A DNA stretch of 64,000 bases, from positions 123,975,453-124,039,452 of the forward strand of contig NC_081554.1 of assembly GCF_963082655.1 (NCBI RefSeq), read 5' to 3'. Shown here piece after piece: positions 9,849 to 20,499 of this stretch (the first letter of the stretch is position 1; the number at the start of each line of letters is the position of its first letter). Source of the DNA: Stomoxys calcitrans. Lineage: Eukaryota > Arthropoda > Insecta > Diptera > Muscidae. The notes under the pieces are model-generated. The model did not search any database, was not told where the DNA came from, and saw nothing but the letters and a program-made list of their open reading frames with translations. The translations under genes were made by a program, and so were the position numbers.

Positions 9849-10965
9849 TCGACATATATAAATATGAATTTGTGTTTATTTGTTTTTTGGGTTTGTAAAT
9901 TTGTTTGTTCCGTATAGACTGTAAAACGGCTTTACCGATTTCTTTGAAATCTTCACAGATTGTGGGGAGTGATCCGGAAGGAGCAATAGGCTATATAATT
10001 TTTTGATATCGCAAGAGGCGGACTCTCCCCCTTACCCCAAAAGTATCACCCAAAAATAAAAATTTACCGATCAGAACAAAATGGTACTCAAATAAAAGAT
10101 ATTCTGGAGTAGAGTACGAATTTTATATCAAAAAATGGGTCCAAGCAACTGGGGGCAGCCTCGACCCCAAAACACCCCAAATTAGGTTTATTGGACGATA
10201 ATGACGATATGGGACTCGAAAACTAAACTAAAGGTATTCGGGAGTAGATTACGTATATGGACTGGAAGGAGGAATAAGCTATATAATTTGTTGAAATCAG
10301 GGGGGGCGGACCCTTCCGCATCACCCTAAATGCACCGATGGGACAATATTCGGGAGTAGACTAGGAATATGACATAAAAAATTAGGTCCAAGAAATGGGG
10401 GGTCGGCCCATCTCCAAAAAGCCTCCAAATGGGAATATTTCTCGATCATAGCTAGATGAGACTCAAATGACAGGTATTTGGGAGAAGATTGCTAATATGC
10501 AATTCAACTTTGTATCGAAGAATCGAGGTGGTGCCTTACAATGGGGGATCAAGTGATAGCAAAGTGTAAAGTTGTGGACTGCGAATCTGATATTTTCATT
10601 CTGCTTATATATCTAGCGTACCACCTCACCCCAAAACAGTCGATCATCCATAACAATTAGGACACTGTGTGATTTAATTAACGTATGGGGACACAAATAA
10701 ATGTAAGCCGTCATACCCAAAGTTATGACGTTCAGCATGACAGGAGGCGTTCTAAATCTTAACGTTAAGATTGCAATCATTTTTAGCTCATCGATAAACA
10801 AACCAAAAGACGCGCTGCTGGGCAACACTTTTTTGTTCAAAAGTTTTACATGGTTTAATTGTAAGAACTATCGCCACCGCCGCAAATTAGTTCGTAACCA
10901 CAGAAAATCGTTTAATATGGCAATTTGATTTGATTAAAAAAGGACTAATGATGACTATTTAATAC
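9849..10965 (+). mobile_element. Family X copy, 3' truncated
   Basis: The 5' end TCGACATATATAAATATG is followed by the tggttccgtatagac/'aaaacggcttta' block as in the copy at 32332. Minisatellite units run to about 10560, then come 'accacctcaccccaaaacag' and the segment shared with 7130-7540. It stops near 10965 without the CTAG end. Confidence 0.5.
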
Positions 10966-11917
10966 ACTCAGAAAAATGGTTCGCATAAAAAATTTTAAAA
11001 CACTTATTCCAAAGAATAATTTTGGTTAATTTTAATTTTAATCTTATTTGGTTACATTTCGATTAAAACAAAGCAAGTTTTTAGCAAACAACGTTTTTAA
11101 TTACCCAATATATACTGTCGTTATGTTGAATTCGATGTTTGCTACAAACCCATATTTTTCAAATTGAATAAATATACGTTAAAAATAGTTTATGAATTTC
11201 CAAAATTTGGTTATTATTGAAAAAATTGAAATACAAGTTTTAACTTAAAATTTTGTTAAACGTGGATTGACAGACTTTAAATCCTTTAAATTCTCAGTAA
11301 TTCCAACCCCATCTTCATTGAAGGTGATTTTTAAACACGTTGTTTGTCATTCATGCAATCATCAATCGATCAAAAACGTCAAATATCATAATACGAGATC
11401 GATTGGTTTGTGACTTCACTTTGTATAGGACAATAGATCCATGTTAGAAACTCTAAATAAAATGCCCTTAGAAACCTTTAAATGCTTATTACTGATACAA
11501 ATTCATATTTAAAAAGCCAAATCCGACTTTTTCGACGTTTTCCTCTGGCTATGGGACATTCTACATGTTTACCTGTGACCCTTTTATGTTTGAAAAATGT
11601 GATCCTTTTATGCTGTTATTGGAAACTGCCTGTGTTCATAATAAAAACAAATATGCAATAGTCATGCGCAACGTCATAAACCATTCAGAGCAATGCAGAT
11701 GCAAGTGCCCATAAAGACATCAGCAAGACACACAGATAACAGCTGAAACCGTGCAAACTAATCCCGTGTCGCACAAACAGCGGTAACAAGAAAAAAATAA
11801 ATAAATGAAAAAGTTCAAAAATATGAACTACAATGACAAAGGTAAATTTGGCTACGATATACATCTCTTCTTTCTGTTCAAATAATGTTTTTCTTTCCCG
11901 TCTCAGAACACAATTGC
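10966..11917. other. AT-rich DNA without recognisable gene
   Basis: It opens with 'cactcagaaaaatggttcgc', reminiscent of the CACTGAAAAA ends of the MITE at 41486, but I found no matching opposite end. The minus-strand frame at 11685-11960 is hydrophobic but has no family resemblance and overlaps the retrotransposon flank. I leave this stretch unannotated. Confidence 0.4.
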
Positions 11918-11965
11918 AGGAAGAAATTTGAAAAGAGGGTACAGACATTGATCCGCCCATGCCAC

Positions 11966-12438
11966 TTAATTGTTGTTCTTAATTGTTTTTAATACCACTC
12001 CCCTAAGTTGATTCATGCCTGATATTGTGTCTCCACCTAAGTACCGGTATCTGTTAGACGCGAAAGCCGGGCAATGACGAAGGAAATGCTCCAACGTCTC
12101 ATCATCTTCCCCGCATGCCCTACATTTGCTATCACTTGTCGCACCGATTTTACATAAGTGAGCTCGTAGTCCTATGTGTCCCGTTATGATACCAATATCT
12201 GTACTGACCTCCTTCTTGCTTCCTTTTAGTAATAGCCTCGTCTTCTCACGATCTGGATCCCCCCATAGAATTTTCGCCGTCCTACCGACCGTTTCGCTGT
12301 TCCATAAAGTTGCATGCGAATTCGTCGTCCACTCCCTTAACTCGGACTGCATCGACCCGAAAGGCTTCGGGTTAACCAAGTTTATTGACGGCAGTCCTCT
12401 GGCCTTCACCGCTAAATCGTCTGCCCTTTCATTTCCCC
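11966..12438 (-). pseudogene. RNase H C-terminus and zinc-knuckle-like tail of LOA-type ORF2
   Basis: Read down from 12438: GNERADDLAVKARGLPS is the last part of an RNase H domain. Then comes a linker (NLVNPKPFGSMQSEL) and the tail CRACGEDDETLEHFLRHCPAF (Cys/His spacing C-x2-C-x11-H-x3-C), typical of the C-terminus of I/LOA/R1 group ORF2 proteins. The frame is open to the stop after KTIKNNN (11966). It is the sense 3' part of the twin-primed element; its upstream coding sequence is inverted next to it. The same tail recurs at 43523 and 47951. Confidence 0.8.
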
Positions 12439-12672
12439 AGAATTGACATTACAAGCACTTCTACAGAAGCTGGAAAAAGAATCAGATCTACCGAAGAGCA
12501 TAACACTGCTAAAATAGGGAAGAAGAAATAAAGCTCCCCGCTTTCAAGTACTCTGGGAAAACCAAGCCAGCCATTCCGCAATGGTGACTCCAGACAGTGT
12601 CCTGCAGAGGTAGACAAAGTTGGAACAGGAACGAAGGAAGCGCGCACAGCCCCTGAGTCTTCATGGAGGACT

Positions 12673-13206
12673 GTGACTTCCAAAAGGAGGCCACACCCAT
12701 CACGGAAGGGGAAGATGGTCGCTGAGAATGGTAAGGAGCCGCAAAACAGATATGAGCTGACGTATGCAGTCATCAATATAGGCTATGCATCCGGTAGGAT
12801 TCCACCAGATCATCGGTCCCAAGTGGAGAATCTGGTTAACGATCGGATTTTTGAATATGTATAGAACTCCGTGGAATCCATACAAATGATGAGCTGCGAG
12901 TTTAGAGGGGACATCTTTACGCTGCGTTTTGCGTCGGCGGAATGTATTGATACCGTCAAACATCTCGTCAGAGGTATTCATACCCCCCGGGAGGGCGCAA
13001 AGCTCGACCTGGTGAGAAAGATGGATATCCCCCAGCTCACAAAGGTTACTGTCTTCAGTAAGGGATGGGGCAGTAAATTTGCGACGGAACGCATGATGGC
13101 ATTCTTGGGCAAGCAAAACGAAGGATTGGTCACGGAGAAGTGGGAGGTCTTCCACAGGGAGGAGAAGGAGGTAGGAACTCTCTTTGTGGTTGGCAAGTCT
13201 CCATGA
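12673..13206 (+). pseudogene. ORF1 fragment of LOA-type element (DUF4780-like)
   Basis: One frame is broken by a single TAG at 12862-12864. It reads QNRYELTYAVINIGYASGRIP, then after the stop MESIQMMSCEFRGDIFTLRF...VTVFSKGWGSKFATERMMAFLGKQNEGLVTEKWEVF...GTLFVVGKSP. The FLGKQNEGLVTEKW segment fits the DUF4780 domain found in fly retroelement ORF1 products, to my recollection. Function in the family: RNA-binding or particle component. The stop and the missing upstream part make it non-functional. Confidence 0.55.
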
Positions 13207-13527
13207 AAAGGTAACCGATGATGGTACCATCACCTACTCCCAAGAAGCCCATTTACTTAAGATTTGGAAGGCTAAGATAGGCAAAGATCCTAGTATTGAA
13301 ACATCAGGCAGTACAGGGAATGGAAACCCAATAAAGCTTAACGAACAGGTACCCGACGATGGAACCATTATCGACATTATAAAAAGTCGGAAGACTAGAC
13401 TAGGCAAAGAACCTAAAACGATGACATCAGGCAGTGCAGTGACAGGAAAGTCAATGCAGTCTTAAGAACAGGGAGCAGACGATGAGATCATCACCTACTC
13501 CCAAGATGCCCAATTACTGAAGGACCA
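13184..13527 (+). pseudogene. ORF1 C-terminal tail with three degenerate tandem units
   Basis: Three units start near 13216, 13351 and 13476 (spacing about 125-135 bases). Each codes for a variant of DDGTITYSQEAHLLK...K-x-GKDP-x-x-ETSGS. The first two are in frame (ORF 13184-13465); a TAA at 13463-13465 precedes the third, which ends just before the endonuclease ATG at 13528. Similar units lie on the minus strand at about 53430-53740, so the repeats belong to the element and not to this copy alone. Confidence 0.55.
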
Positions 13528-14061
13528 ATGATTGAGGTAATCCAGATAAACCTCCACCGGAGCGAGACTGCTACACACGCTCTGCTGGAGAAAATCAGCA
13601 AGGGCAAGATTCATATTGCCTTAATTCAGGAGCCATGGACGACCAGGAACAAAGTTTCTGGACTGAACCATATCAACTACCAATTATTCTATGCTAACAC
13701 TGGTACTCGGCCGAGGACCTGCGTTATTTGTCATAAAAATTTTAATTATATATTTTCCCCAGAGTTGTCAACGTCTGATGCAACTGTGATGAGACAGGGA
13801 GACGGTGGAGCATACCTGGCATCACTTTATCTGCCTTTCGACTCTCCGACACCGCCACCCATGTTGGAGCTGCAACGGCTGATGAGGAAAGCAAAACAGG
13901 CAGGAAACGAGTTACTAATAGGGTGCGATGCGAACTCCCTCCACATTTCGTGGGGTAGTACCAACACTAATAAACGGGGCCAAGCCCTGGCAGAGTTCTT
14001 GAATACTAACGACCTAATATCACTTAATATTGGTAACACCGCTACCTTTGATGGCTTTTGA
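13528..14061 (+). pseudogene. AP-endonuclease domain of LOA-type ORF2
   Basis: 177 residues starting MIEVIQINLHRSETATHAL. Motifs of the apurinic endonuclease (EEP) fold are visible: QINLHR at 5-10, ALIQEPW around 32-38, GGAYLASLYLP near 93-103 and LLIGCDANSLHISWGS near 128-143 (catalytic D/N pair). The frame ends early at TFDGF, before the SDH motif, and the next frame begins within the RT linker, so a deletion removed the end of the domain and the linker. The enzyme nicks target DNA to prime reverse transcription. Confidence 0.8.
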
Positions 14062-14789
14062 TGAAAACCCATTTTCCACAGGATACGAAGGGACTCACGG
14101 AAACACCGGAATCTTGGAATAATGACGTCGATCGAAGGTTCATAATAACGGAATTTATGGTGCAGGAATCCTTGAGGAGCTTCAAACCATCACACGGACC
14201 TGATGGAATGTTTCTGGTGTTACAGCAGAAAGAGGCAAACTATCTGGCGCCTCGTCTGACCAAAATTTTCACAGCGTGCCTAGGACTTTCATATACTCCG
14301 AAAGCCTGGCAGGAAGCAAGGGAGGTGTTTATACCCAAGCCCGGCAAGGCAAGTTATGCGACACCAAAGGCCTACAGACCCATATGCCTTACGTCCTTTC
14401 TACTCAAAACCACGGAACGTATTGTGGACACCATGATAAAGAATATGACATCCAGCGAACTGCTCAAATACAAACAGCACGCCTATGTCAAGGGAATATC
14501 GGTGGAGACTGCTCTGCACGAGGTTGTGCATAAAATAGAAGAATCCTTCGATGCCAAAACGTACTCACTGGCGGTATGTATTGACATCGAGGGGGCTTTT
14601 AACAATGTGCGGACCGACACACTGATCCAATCCTTTGACCAGTACCAGGTGGACCCGGTCCTTAGAGACTGGTTAAACAGGTGGATAAATTGTGTGTCCC
14701 ATGGCATAAATATAAGGGAGAAAGTGGCACAGGGCACGCCACAGGGGGGCATTTTAACGCCACTCCTATGGGTGACTATAGGATGCTGA
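14058..14789 (+). pseudogene. Reverse transcriptase, N-terminal and palm part
   Basis: 243 residues with RT motifs in order: SFKPSHGPDGM (domain 0/1), FIPKPGKASYATPKAYRPICLTSFLLKTTERI (motif 1/2), AVCIDIEGAFNNV with the first catalytic Asp (motif A) and GTPQGGILTPLLW (motif B). A deletion of a dozen or so bases after LLWVT shifts the frame, so motif C is read in another frame (14681-15235). Between the endonuclease and this frame a large part of ORF2 is missing. Confidence 0.85.
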
Positions 14790-15235
14790 CTGAGGAGGGA
14801 TTTGAAGCCGTATGCTACGCAGACGATGTTATAATACTTCTAAGGAGTAAGGATCCGAACAAGCTATGCAGAAGGGCCGAAAGGGTCTTCCATGTGGCAT
14901 ATGACTGGGCTAGACCAAGAGGTCTCAATGTTAACCCAGAGAAGACTGAAATATGCCTGCTCACGAGGAAGGCGAAGGTGGGCCAATTTAACGCACCACG
15001 TTTTCTCAATAAAACTTGTAGACGGGTAGTAGGCTCGAAATGGGGCCTGAATCCTAGGATAGTCCATTGGCTCTACAGGAGCGAGATTAGACCAATATTT
15101 ACTTACGCCTCAGTAGTTTGGTGGACTGCTATGGAGAAAAAGTGCAACATAAGGACCATACAACAGGTTCAGAGAATATGTTCAGAGAACATGTTGTCTT
15201 GGCATAGGCGGAGCGATGGGGACCACCCCCACTAG
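14760..15235 (+). pseudogene. Reverse transcriptase motif C and thumb
   Basis: It continues the preceding frame after the shift: GFEAVCYADDVIILL (motif C with both Asp), RGLNVNPEKTEICLLTRK, then after a deletion RRVVGSKWGLNPRIVHWLYRSEIRPIFTYASVVWWTAMEK. It stops at 15235. The KYLGV-type thumb motif has been lost in the deletion. The same segments recur, more decayed, near 21250-21930 (minus) and 36030-36360 (plus). Confidence 0.8.
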
Positions 15236-15684
15236 GGCACTGGAGACTATTCTAGATATCCGACCCATTGACATACAAATTAAGTGTGAGGCAGCCACTG
15301 CGGTTATGAGCCCTAAGACGATGGGAGAAGGGATTGAGGATGGGAGCAGCTCATGCCATCGCGGTATAATCGAGGCGACGATAGAAAACCTGGAAGGAAG
15401 GGAAGAGGTTTCCGATCGAATACCTGAGATGAAACTTGAAGTCGAGTGCGAGGCACTGCTGCCATCGGCACAGTCTTGTATTGATGGAACCCTAGTATTG
15501 CCATCAGGAAGATTATGTTACACGGATGGATCAAAGCTAGAGGACAGAGTGGGCCTGGGGGTTTACATTGAAAACCGAACAGTAAAATTGCCATAAGGGC
15601 AATAACAACCACGCCTTCTATGAGGATGGGAAAATCCGCATCGTTTAGGTGCCGGGCCATAACGGAGTGAGGGGAAATGAAAGG
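15216..15684 (+). pseudogene. RNase H domain start of LOA-type ORF2
   Basis: ETILDIRPIDIQIKCEAATAV is the connection domain. LCYTDGSKLEDRVGLGVYIEN holds the first catalytic Asp of RNase H. A deletion follows, then KIRIV-stop-VPGHNGVRGNER, where a TAG interrupts the VW/VPGH motif. It ends at the inversion breakpoint shared with 12425-12438, after which the protein continues on the opposite strand (12438 downward). Confidence 0.8.
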
Positions 15685-15689
15685 AAGAA

Positions 15690-16299
15690 GTTTTATTTGC
15701 TGCAATGTTTTAGTGGAAATTAGTACTCATCGCTACTGCTCAGAATAGCCCAAACATGCTGCGTGACATGGCCTGAAAGTGTGGTAAGCATTAGAAATTA
15801 GAAAAAAACTGAAAATTATTTGTTTGCAGACACTTTTAAATTTGAAATGCGAAATACAAATTATGCAGCGATGGAATAACGCAAATGATTTCGCAAAGGA
15901 TGTATACTACCAATTACATATGAACGTACACCTTTCATGGTAAGTACTAGATTGAAAATAAAACTATATATACTAGACACTTTCATTTCTTTTCAATAGA
16001 CTATAAAATATTGTGGATATGGTTCTATTTAAGTTATTTTATAATTACTTCAACTAATTGTTTTTTCTTTGGCTTATATGTAAAATTATGGGTTATTAAC
16101 CGACAAATTTGAATGAAATTGGTATCAAATCGCAAAAAATGTTCCTTATTTTTATGTATATCCCAACTTCTTCAAAATTTCAACTATATTATATAATATA
16201 TATATTTCAAATATATATTATTCAAAATTTCAACTATGTATATACCAAAGGGACAAAAAATCTTAAGCGCCAAATCATAATCAATTTTACTACCTTTTA
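15690..16299. other. AT-rich spacer, nothing recognised
   Basis: No coding frame with family resemblance and no repeat shared with the rest of the window was seen. The frame 16109-16318 is low-complexity (Ile/Tyr-rich). Confidence 0.4.
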
Positions 16300-16534
16300 T
16301 GGGTTGCCCAAAAAGTAATTGCGGATTTTTTAAAAGAAAGTAAATGCATTTTTAATAAAACTTAGAATGAACTTTAATCAAATATACTTTTTTACACTTT
16401 TTTTCTAAAGCATGCTAAAAGTAACAGCTGATAACTGACAGAAGAAAGAATGCTATTACAGAGTCACAAGCTGTGAAAAAATTTGTCAATGCCGACTATA
16501 TGAAAAATCCGCAATTACTTTTTGGGCAACCCAA
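16300..16534 (-). mobile_element. Mariner-derived MITE, second copy
   Basis: Same family as 166-401 in the opposite orientation. The ends are 'gggttgcccaaaaagtaatt' and its complement, flanked by TA at 16298-16299 and 16535-16536. Length 235 bp. No transposase sequence is retained. Confidence 0.85.
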
Positions 16535-16569
16535 TAGTTCAATTTTTATTCATTTGGGGTTAATTTTTT

Positions 16570-17300
16570 TTTTGAGTGTAATGAGGGTGTGCTAACATCG
16601 TCATTCCGTTTGCAACGCATCGAAATATCGGTCCAAGGTCCCGTAGAGTATGTATATTCTTGATCGTCATGATATTAAGGTCGATCTTGTCATGTCCGGC
16701 TGTCTGTATGTCGAAATCAGGCTAACTTTCTAGAGAGTAATGCGCAAATACTTGCTTCTATTGTTACAGATACCATGCAAACTGATCTCGAACTTGACTT
16801 CTTGAGCCTCTAGAGGGCGCAACTAACCAGATATAGCTCCCATATAAAGCGATCGCCCAATTTGACATCTGGAAACTCCAAAGAGCGCAATTATTTTGCT
16901 GAAACCTCAAATGCCGACCCTACTAATTATATATATTTCGGATCGTCATAAAATTCTTAGACGATTTAATGACCGCGTGTCTGTCCGCCAGTTATAATCT
17001 TGCTACTGTCTTTAAAAATTGATATATTGTATTATGTTGAAATTTTACACAGACTTGTAGTTCTTCTATACGCAGGATAAGTTCTTGAATGGGCCAAATC
17101 GGACTATATTTGGATATAGCTGTCATAAGCGGACTATATTTGGATATAGCTAACGATTTATGGTCTTAAGCCCATAAAAGCCGCATTTTTTTGTCCGATT
17201 TCGCTGAAAATTGAAACAGGAAGTTGTACTAGGCGCCCGATATTCAAACTGAATATGACCCATATCGGACCATACTTACATATAGCTGCCATCAGGGACG
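16570..17300 (+). mobile_element. DINE-1-like element, subfamily B, 5' part
   Basis: 'tcgtcattccgtttgcaacg', 'tatgtatattcttgatcgtc' and 'gtccggctgtctgtatgtcg' are the family's 5' block. Then come subfamily B units: 'tggatatagctgtcataagc', 'cccataaaagccgcattttt'. It breaks at about 17290 at 'gggacgtagctaggatttt', where unrelated sequence begins. Units of the same type resume at 18470-18840 and 20500-21060, so one original copy may have been split and expanded. Confidence 0.6.
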
Positions 17301-17671
17301 TAGCTAGGATTTTATTTTGGGGGGACCCACCCCACGTTTTTTCAAAATCGAAATTTGCGAAAATTCTTCTCTTACTGTGAAATTGGGAAAGATACCTCCA
17401 AAAAAACTTTTTGAAAATTGTGGTCGATATTCGTTGCAGGCACTGACCCATCGGCAGTGACATTTGGTCATAAAGTCAGACCTATAGGGCGATCCTAATC
17501 TTTCAAAGCCTTCAAAGTGTGTTTTTTATGAATATCTTAGTTTCATAGTAACGGTTTCGGCGAATCAGCTTCAGTATTTTGATGAAATTTTTTAATTTTC
17601 GCTAATTTTTGCTCTTAAACTAGTTTTATGATTCCAACAGGTTATTGTTTGTGTCGGTCTATTGGTTTTAA
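17301..17671. other. Low-copy DNA between DINE-1-like part and small ORF
   Basis: It holds 'gggacgtagctaggatttta' and AT-rich sequence. Nothing recognised. Confidence 0.35.
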
Positions 17672-17857
17672 ATGACTTGCATTTTCATAAAATTGTACGC
17701 AAATAAACCGATAACATTAAGCAACTATAATTGCAAAATATTTCAAATTTCATCTACATTCAGCTTATTTCGCTATTATTATTATTATTATTATTGTCGC
17801 TTATTTCTTCTTCGAACATTATTAAAATCGATCAAAAATATGCTTTTGGTGGAAAAG

Positions 17858-18091
17858 ATGTCCGGTAAAAATAACATCCTACTATTGTCGTATATGCTTA
17901 TAATTTCCATTATATCTTTATATGTCCTAAATTTTTCCCAATTTATTGGAGATGAAATAAGAAATGGTTGTGGCACTAAAAATCACAAACACGAAGAGAT
18001 TTCTACATTATTGCATTGTAAACTTTTTTTTCTTTGCCCACCAAATGATGTCAAATGGCCTAGCGGCAAACGTAAATGTATTGTAATATAA
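17858..18091 (+). CDS. Hypothetical small secreted Cys-containing protein
   Basis: 77 codons from the ATG at 17858 (an in-frame ATG at 17840 adds six residues; the longer frame from 17672 runs through a TAT microsatellite and is less likely). Residues 4-27 (NNILLLSYMLIISIISLYVLNF region) form one hydrophobic stretch after a short basic start, as in a signal peptide. The rest is polar with four Cys (GCGT, LHCK, LCPP, KRKC) and no transposon motif. I do not recognise the family. A GTAAAT donor at 18072 and 'tttaag' acceptor ending at 18154 would give an 83-base intron and a terminus ...SGKRGY. It could also be chance. Confidence 0.3.
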   Translation: MSGKNNILLLSYMLIISIISLYVLNFSQFIGDEIRNGCGTKNHKHEEISTLLHCKLFFLCPPNDVKWPSGKRKCIVI

Positions 18092-18469
18092 AAATTGCTC
18101 TCATAGATAAAAGTCTGCTGACTTATTTTAATTTAACACATTTCCTCATTTAAGGTGGGTATTAAGTTCATGTTTCATAGTGAAAATTAATATTTTTTAT
18201 CACTTTTTGTAGATAATAGATTTTGAACAAAAAATACTTTCAAATTTCATCCATTACGGCATTTCCATTACTTAGGATAAAATTATAATAAAAGTGTTAA
18301 GTTACCAGTGAAATTTTTGTAGTTTTTCCAAAAAGCAATTGTGAAAAACATGGGTATTTCAATGTGAAACACGAACTTAATACCTAGAGATAGATTTCCA
18401 CCGGGTAAATACCCAACGCTTGGGTATTTATTGGATAAATACCCAATAAATACCCACCACCCGATCTCC
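18092..18469. other. Spacer downstream of the small ORF
   Basis: AT-rich; includes a short inverted/direct repeat of 'gggtatttattggataaata' type near 18412-18465. No gene seen. Confidence 0.35.
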
Positions 18470-18840
18470 CGATATAGGGTATTGAGGCCATAAAAGATGT
18501 ATTTATTAAACAAATTCGATGAAATTTGGCACAGTGTGTTCTGTTAGACCCCTACCTATTCCTGTCACATGTGGTAAAGATCGGACCATATTTGGATATA
18601 GCCGCCATTTATACCGATCTCCCGATTTTGTGTAATGAGCCTATAAAAGGGGTATTTTTTTATCCTATTGCAATGAAATTTGGCAAAGCAAGTTCCAGTA
18701 CCCCTCTTAACATTTTTGTTGAATATCGTCTAGATCGGACCATATTTGGATATAGCTGCCATATAGATCAATCTCCCGATATAGAGTATTGAGCCCATAA
18801 AAGGAGCATTTTTCATCCGATTTTGATGAAATCGAAACAG
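18470..18840 (+). repeat. DINE-1-like subfamily B internal units
   Basis: Two to three units with 'atcggaccatatttggatat', 'agccgccatttataccgatc' and 'gcccataaaaggagcattt'. No element ends. Confidence 0.65.
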
Positions 18841-18930
18841 AACAGAACAAATAGGCAAAAATCGAAAATTTCAAAAACTAAATTTTAAATTTTTTTAAAT
18901 AATATTTCACAGTGCTCAAATCTCCGGTCA

Positions 18931-18992
18931 AACTAAACTAAACTAAATCTACGGCCAACAGAACTAAACTAAACTAAATCTACGGCCAACAG
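18931..18992 (+). repeat. Two exact 31-bp tandem units
   Basis: A 31-base unit (aactaaactaaactaaatct... then acggccaacag) occurs at 18931-18961 and again, identically, at 18962-18992. Within it 'actaa' is itself repeated. Confidence 0.85.
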
Positions 18993-20499
18993 AACTAAAA
19001 AAATGGAAGTCTGAAAAAAAAACGAAATGGTTTTATTCGAAATATTTTTTTAAAAATATAAATTAATTTGGATGATTACATCGTGGTTTTAAAATTGTAT
19101 TTCCGAGTCCTTAAAATTGTTCATTTCATTGTTGATGTAATTCAAAGAATTTATAATTAATATTACCAATTACTCGTTGGAAAAGTGTTTTAGACTAACA
19201 AAGCAACATATTTCATTGAAAGACAATTTTAAATAATATTTTATTACAAATAAAATGATAAAACTAGAATTAAGAGAAAAATTATATATAATTATGTCTC
19301 AAAAATTATTGTTAAATATTTGTCTTTCAGAACAATTTGTATAAAAAAATGTTATTGCAAGAAAATTTCATGAAGATTTTGGCTTAAAGAAGCTTTTAAT
19401 AAAAAAAAATTAATTCCGAATCAGTATTTAAAAAATTTTCATTAACCCATTAACGACGAACGAAAAATAAAAATTCTAGCTCGAGTAAGGAATGAGGTGT
19501 CGTAATGATATTTGAATTGGCGTAAAGTGAACTACTGAAACCAGTTACAACAATTTTTGCCGTCAAGTTTTGGGAGAAAATTGGCTTTTTTATATCCCAA
19601 AAATCAAACGAAAAAATTTCTCAAATTCTCAGGAATGAGATTTCTGGAATCCTTTCCAATATCTTGTTGCATTTGAAGGTTTCTATATTAAAAAATTAAA
19701 TTTATGGCAATAATCCTACTTTTGTGGACAGGATGCGTTTTTATGACAAAATCATCAAATCCAGCTTTCTTCGCTAAATGGTCATAAAATATTAATTATT
19801 ATTTTTTTGGAAATAAAAAGATTTTTAAACAAAAAGTTTTAAAATTCAAAATATTTAAATAAATTGCTATGCCAATATAATTTTTTTGAATTATGAATAT
19901 ATTTAATTTCATCAAAAACGGACAACGGATTCGAGGGTCAGGTGTAATGGGTTAAAATTATGACTTTAAAAATATTTATTGAAATTTGTCTGTAGAAAAA
20001 ATTTTAGGAAAATGTTGTTTGAGACAGATAAGCATAATAAAAAGACTTTAAAAATATTTATGCAAAATGTAGTGTAGCAAAATGCGAAATTTTATTTAAA
20101 TTTTGGATTTAAAAAATAATCTCCAGGTTAGGTTGTCTTCAAGAGTGATTTTCGCTGAAACTTAGTCCTTTATAAAAATCCTTAAAATTGAGTCAATAGA
20201 AACAATTTTATTGAAAATCTTTTTAAAAAATTATGTCTTTTAAAAAAATTTAATGAAAATGTAATCCTTAAAAAATATTTAAAGAAATTTTGTCTTTAAA
20301 AAATAATTGCAAAAGGGTCGGGCCCTCGCTGAAGTTTTGTCATTAGATAATGTTACGCTGAAATTTTTTCTTAAGAAAAATTTTATTAAAATTTTTAGCT
20401 TTTACTAAGAATTTCATTTGTAACTTAAAAAATTGTTACTAAAATTTTTTGTTTATAATAAATTAAATTTAATTTTTTTCTTTCAACAAAATCATTTTG
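18993..20499. other. Very AT-rich stretch with loose internal repetition
   Basis: Phrases such as 'gaaattttgtctttaaaaa' and 'tttaaaaatatttattgaaa' recur many times with heavy divergence, suggesting an old minisatellite or simple-sequence decay. No coding frame above 60 codons. Confidence 0.45.

Larger units (their letters stand above)
11918..15689 (-). mobile_element. LOA/I-type non-LTR retrotransposon with inverted 5' part (twin priming)
   Basis: The 3' part (RNase H tail to 3' end) lies on the minus strand, 12438 down to about 11926. The remainder, from ORF1 through endonuclease, RT and RNase H start, lies on the plus strand, 12439-15684. The two parts join exactly in sequence order: the plus part ends and the minus part begins within the same 14 bases (ggggaaatgaaagg at 15671-15684; complement at 12425-12438). 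AGGAAGAA occurs just outside both ends (11918-11925, 15682-15689) and may be the target duplication. The 5' part is also internally deleted and frameshifted. Confidence 0.75.

Noticed and set aside
12700..13233. 177-codon minus-strand frame
   Set aside because: Antisense of ORF1 of the LOA-type element; no motif.
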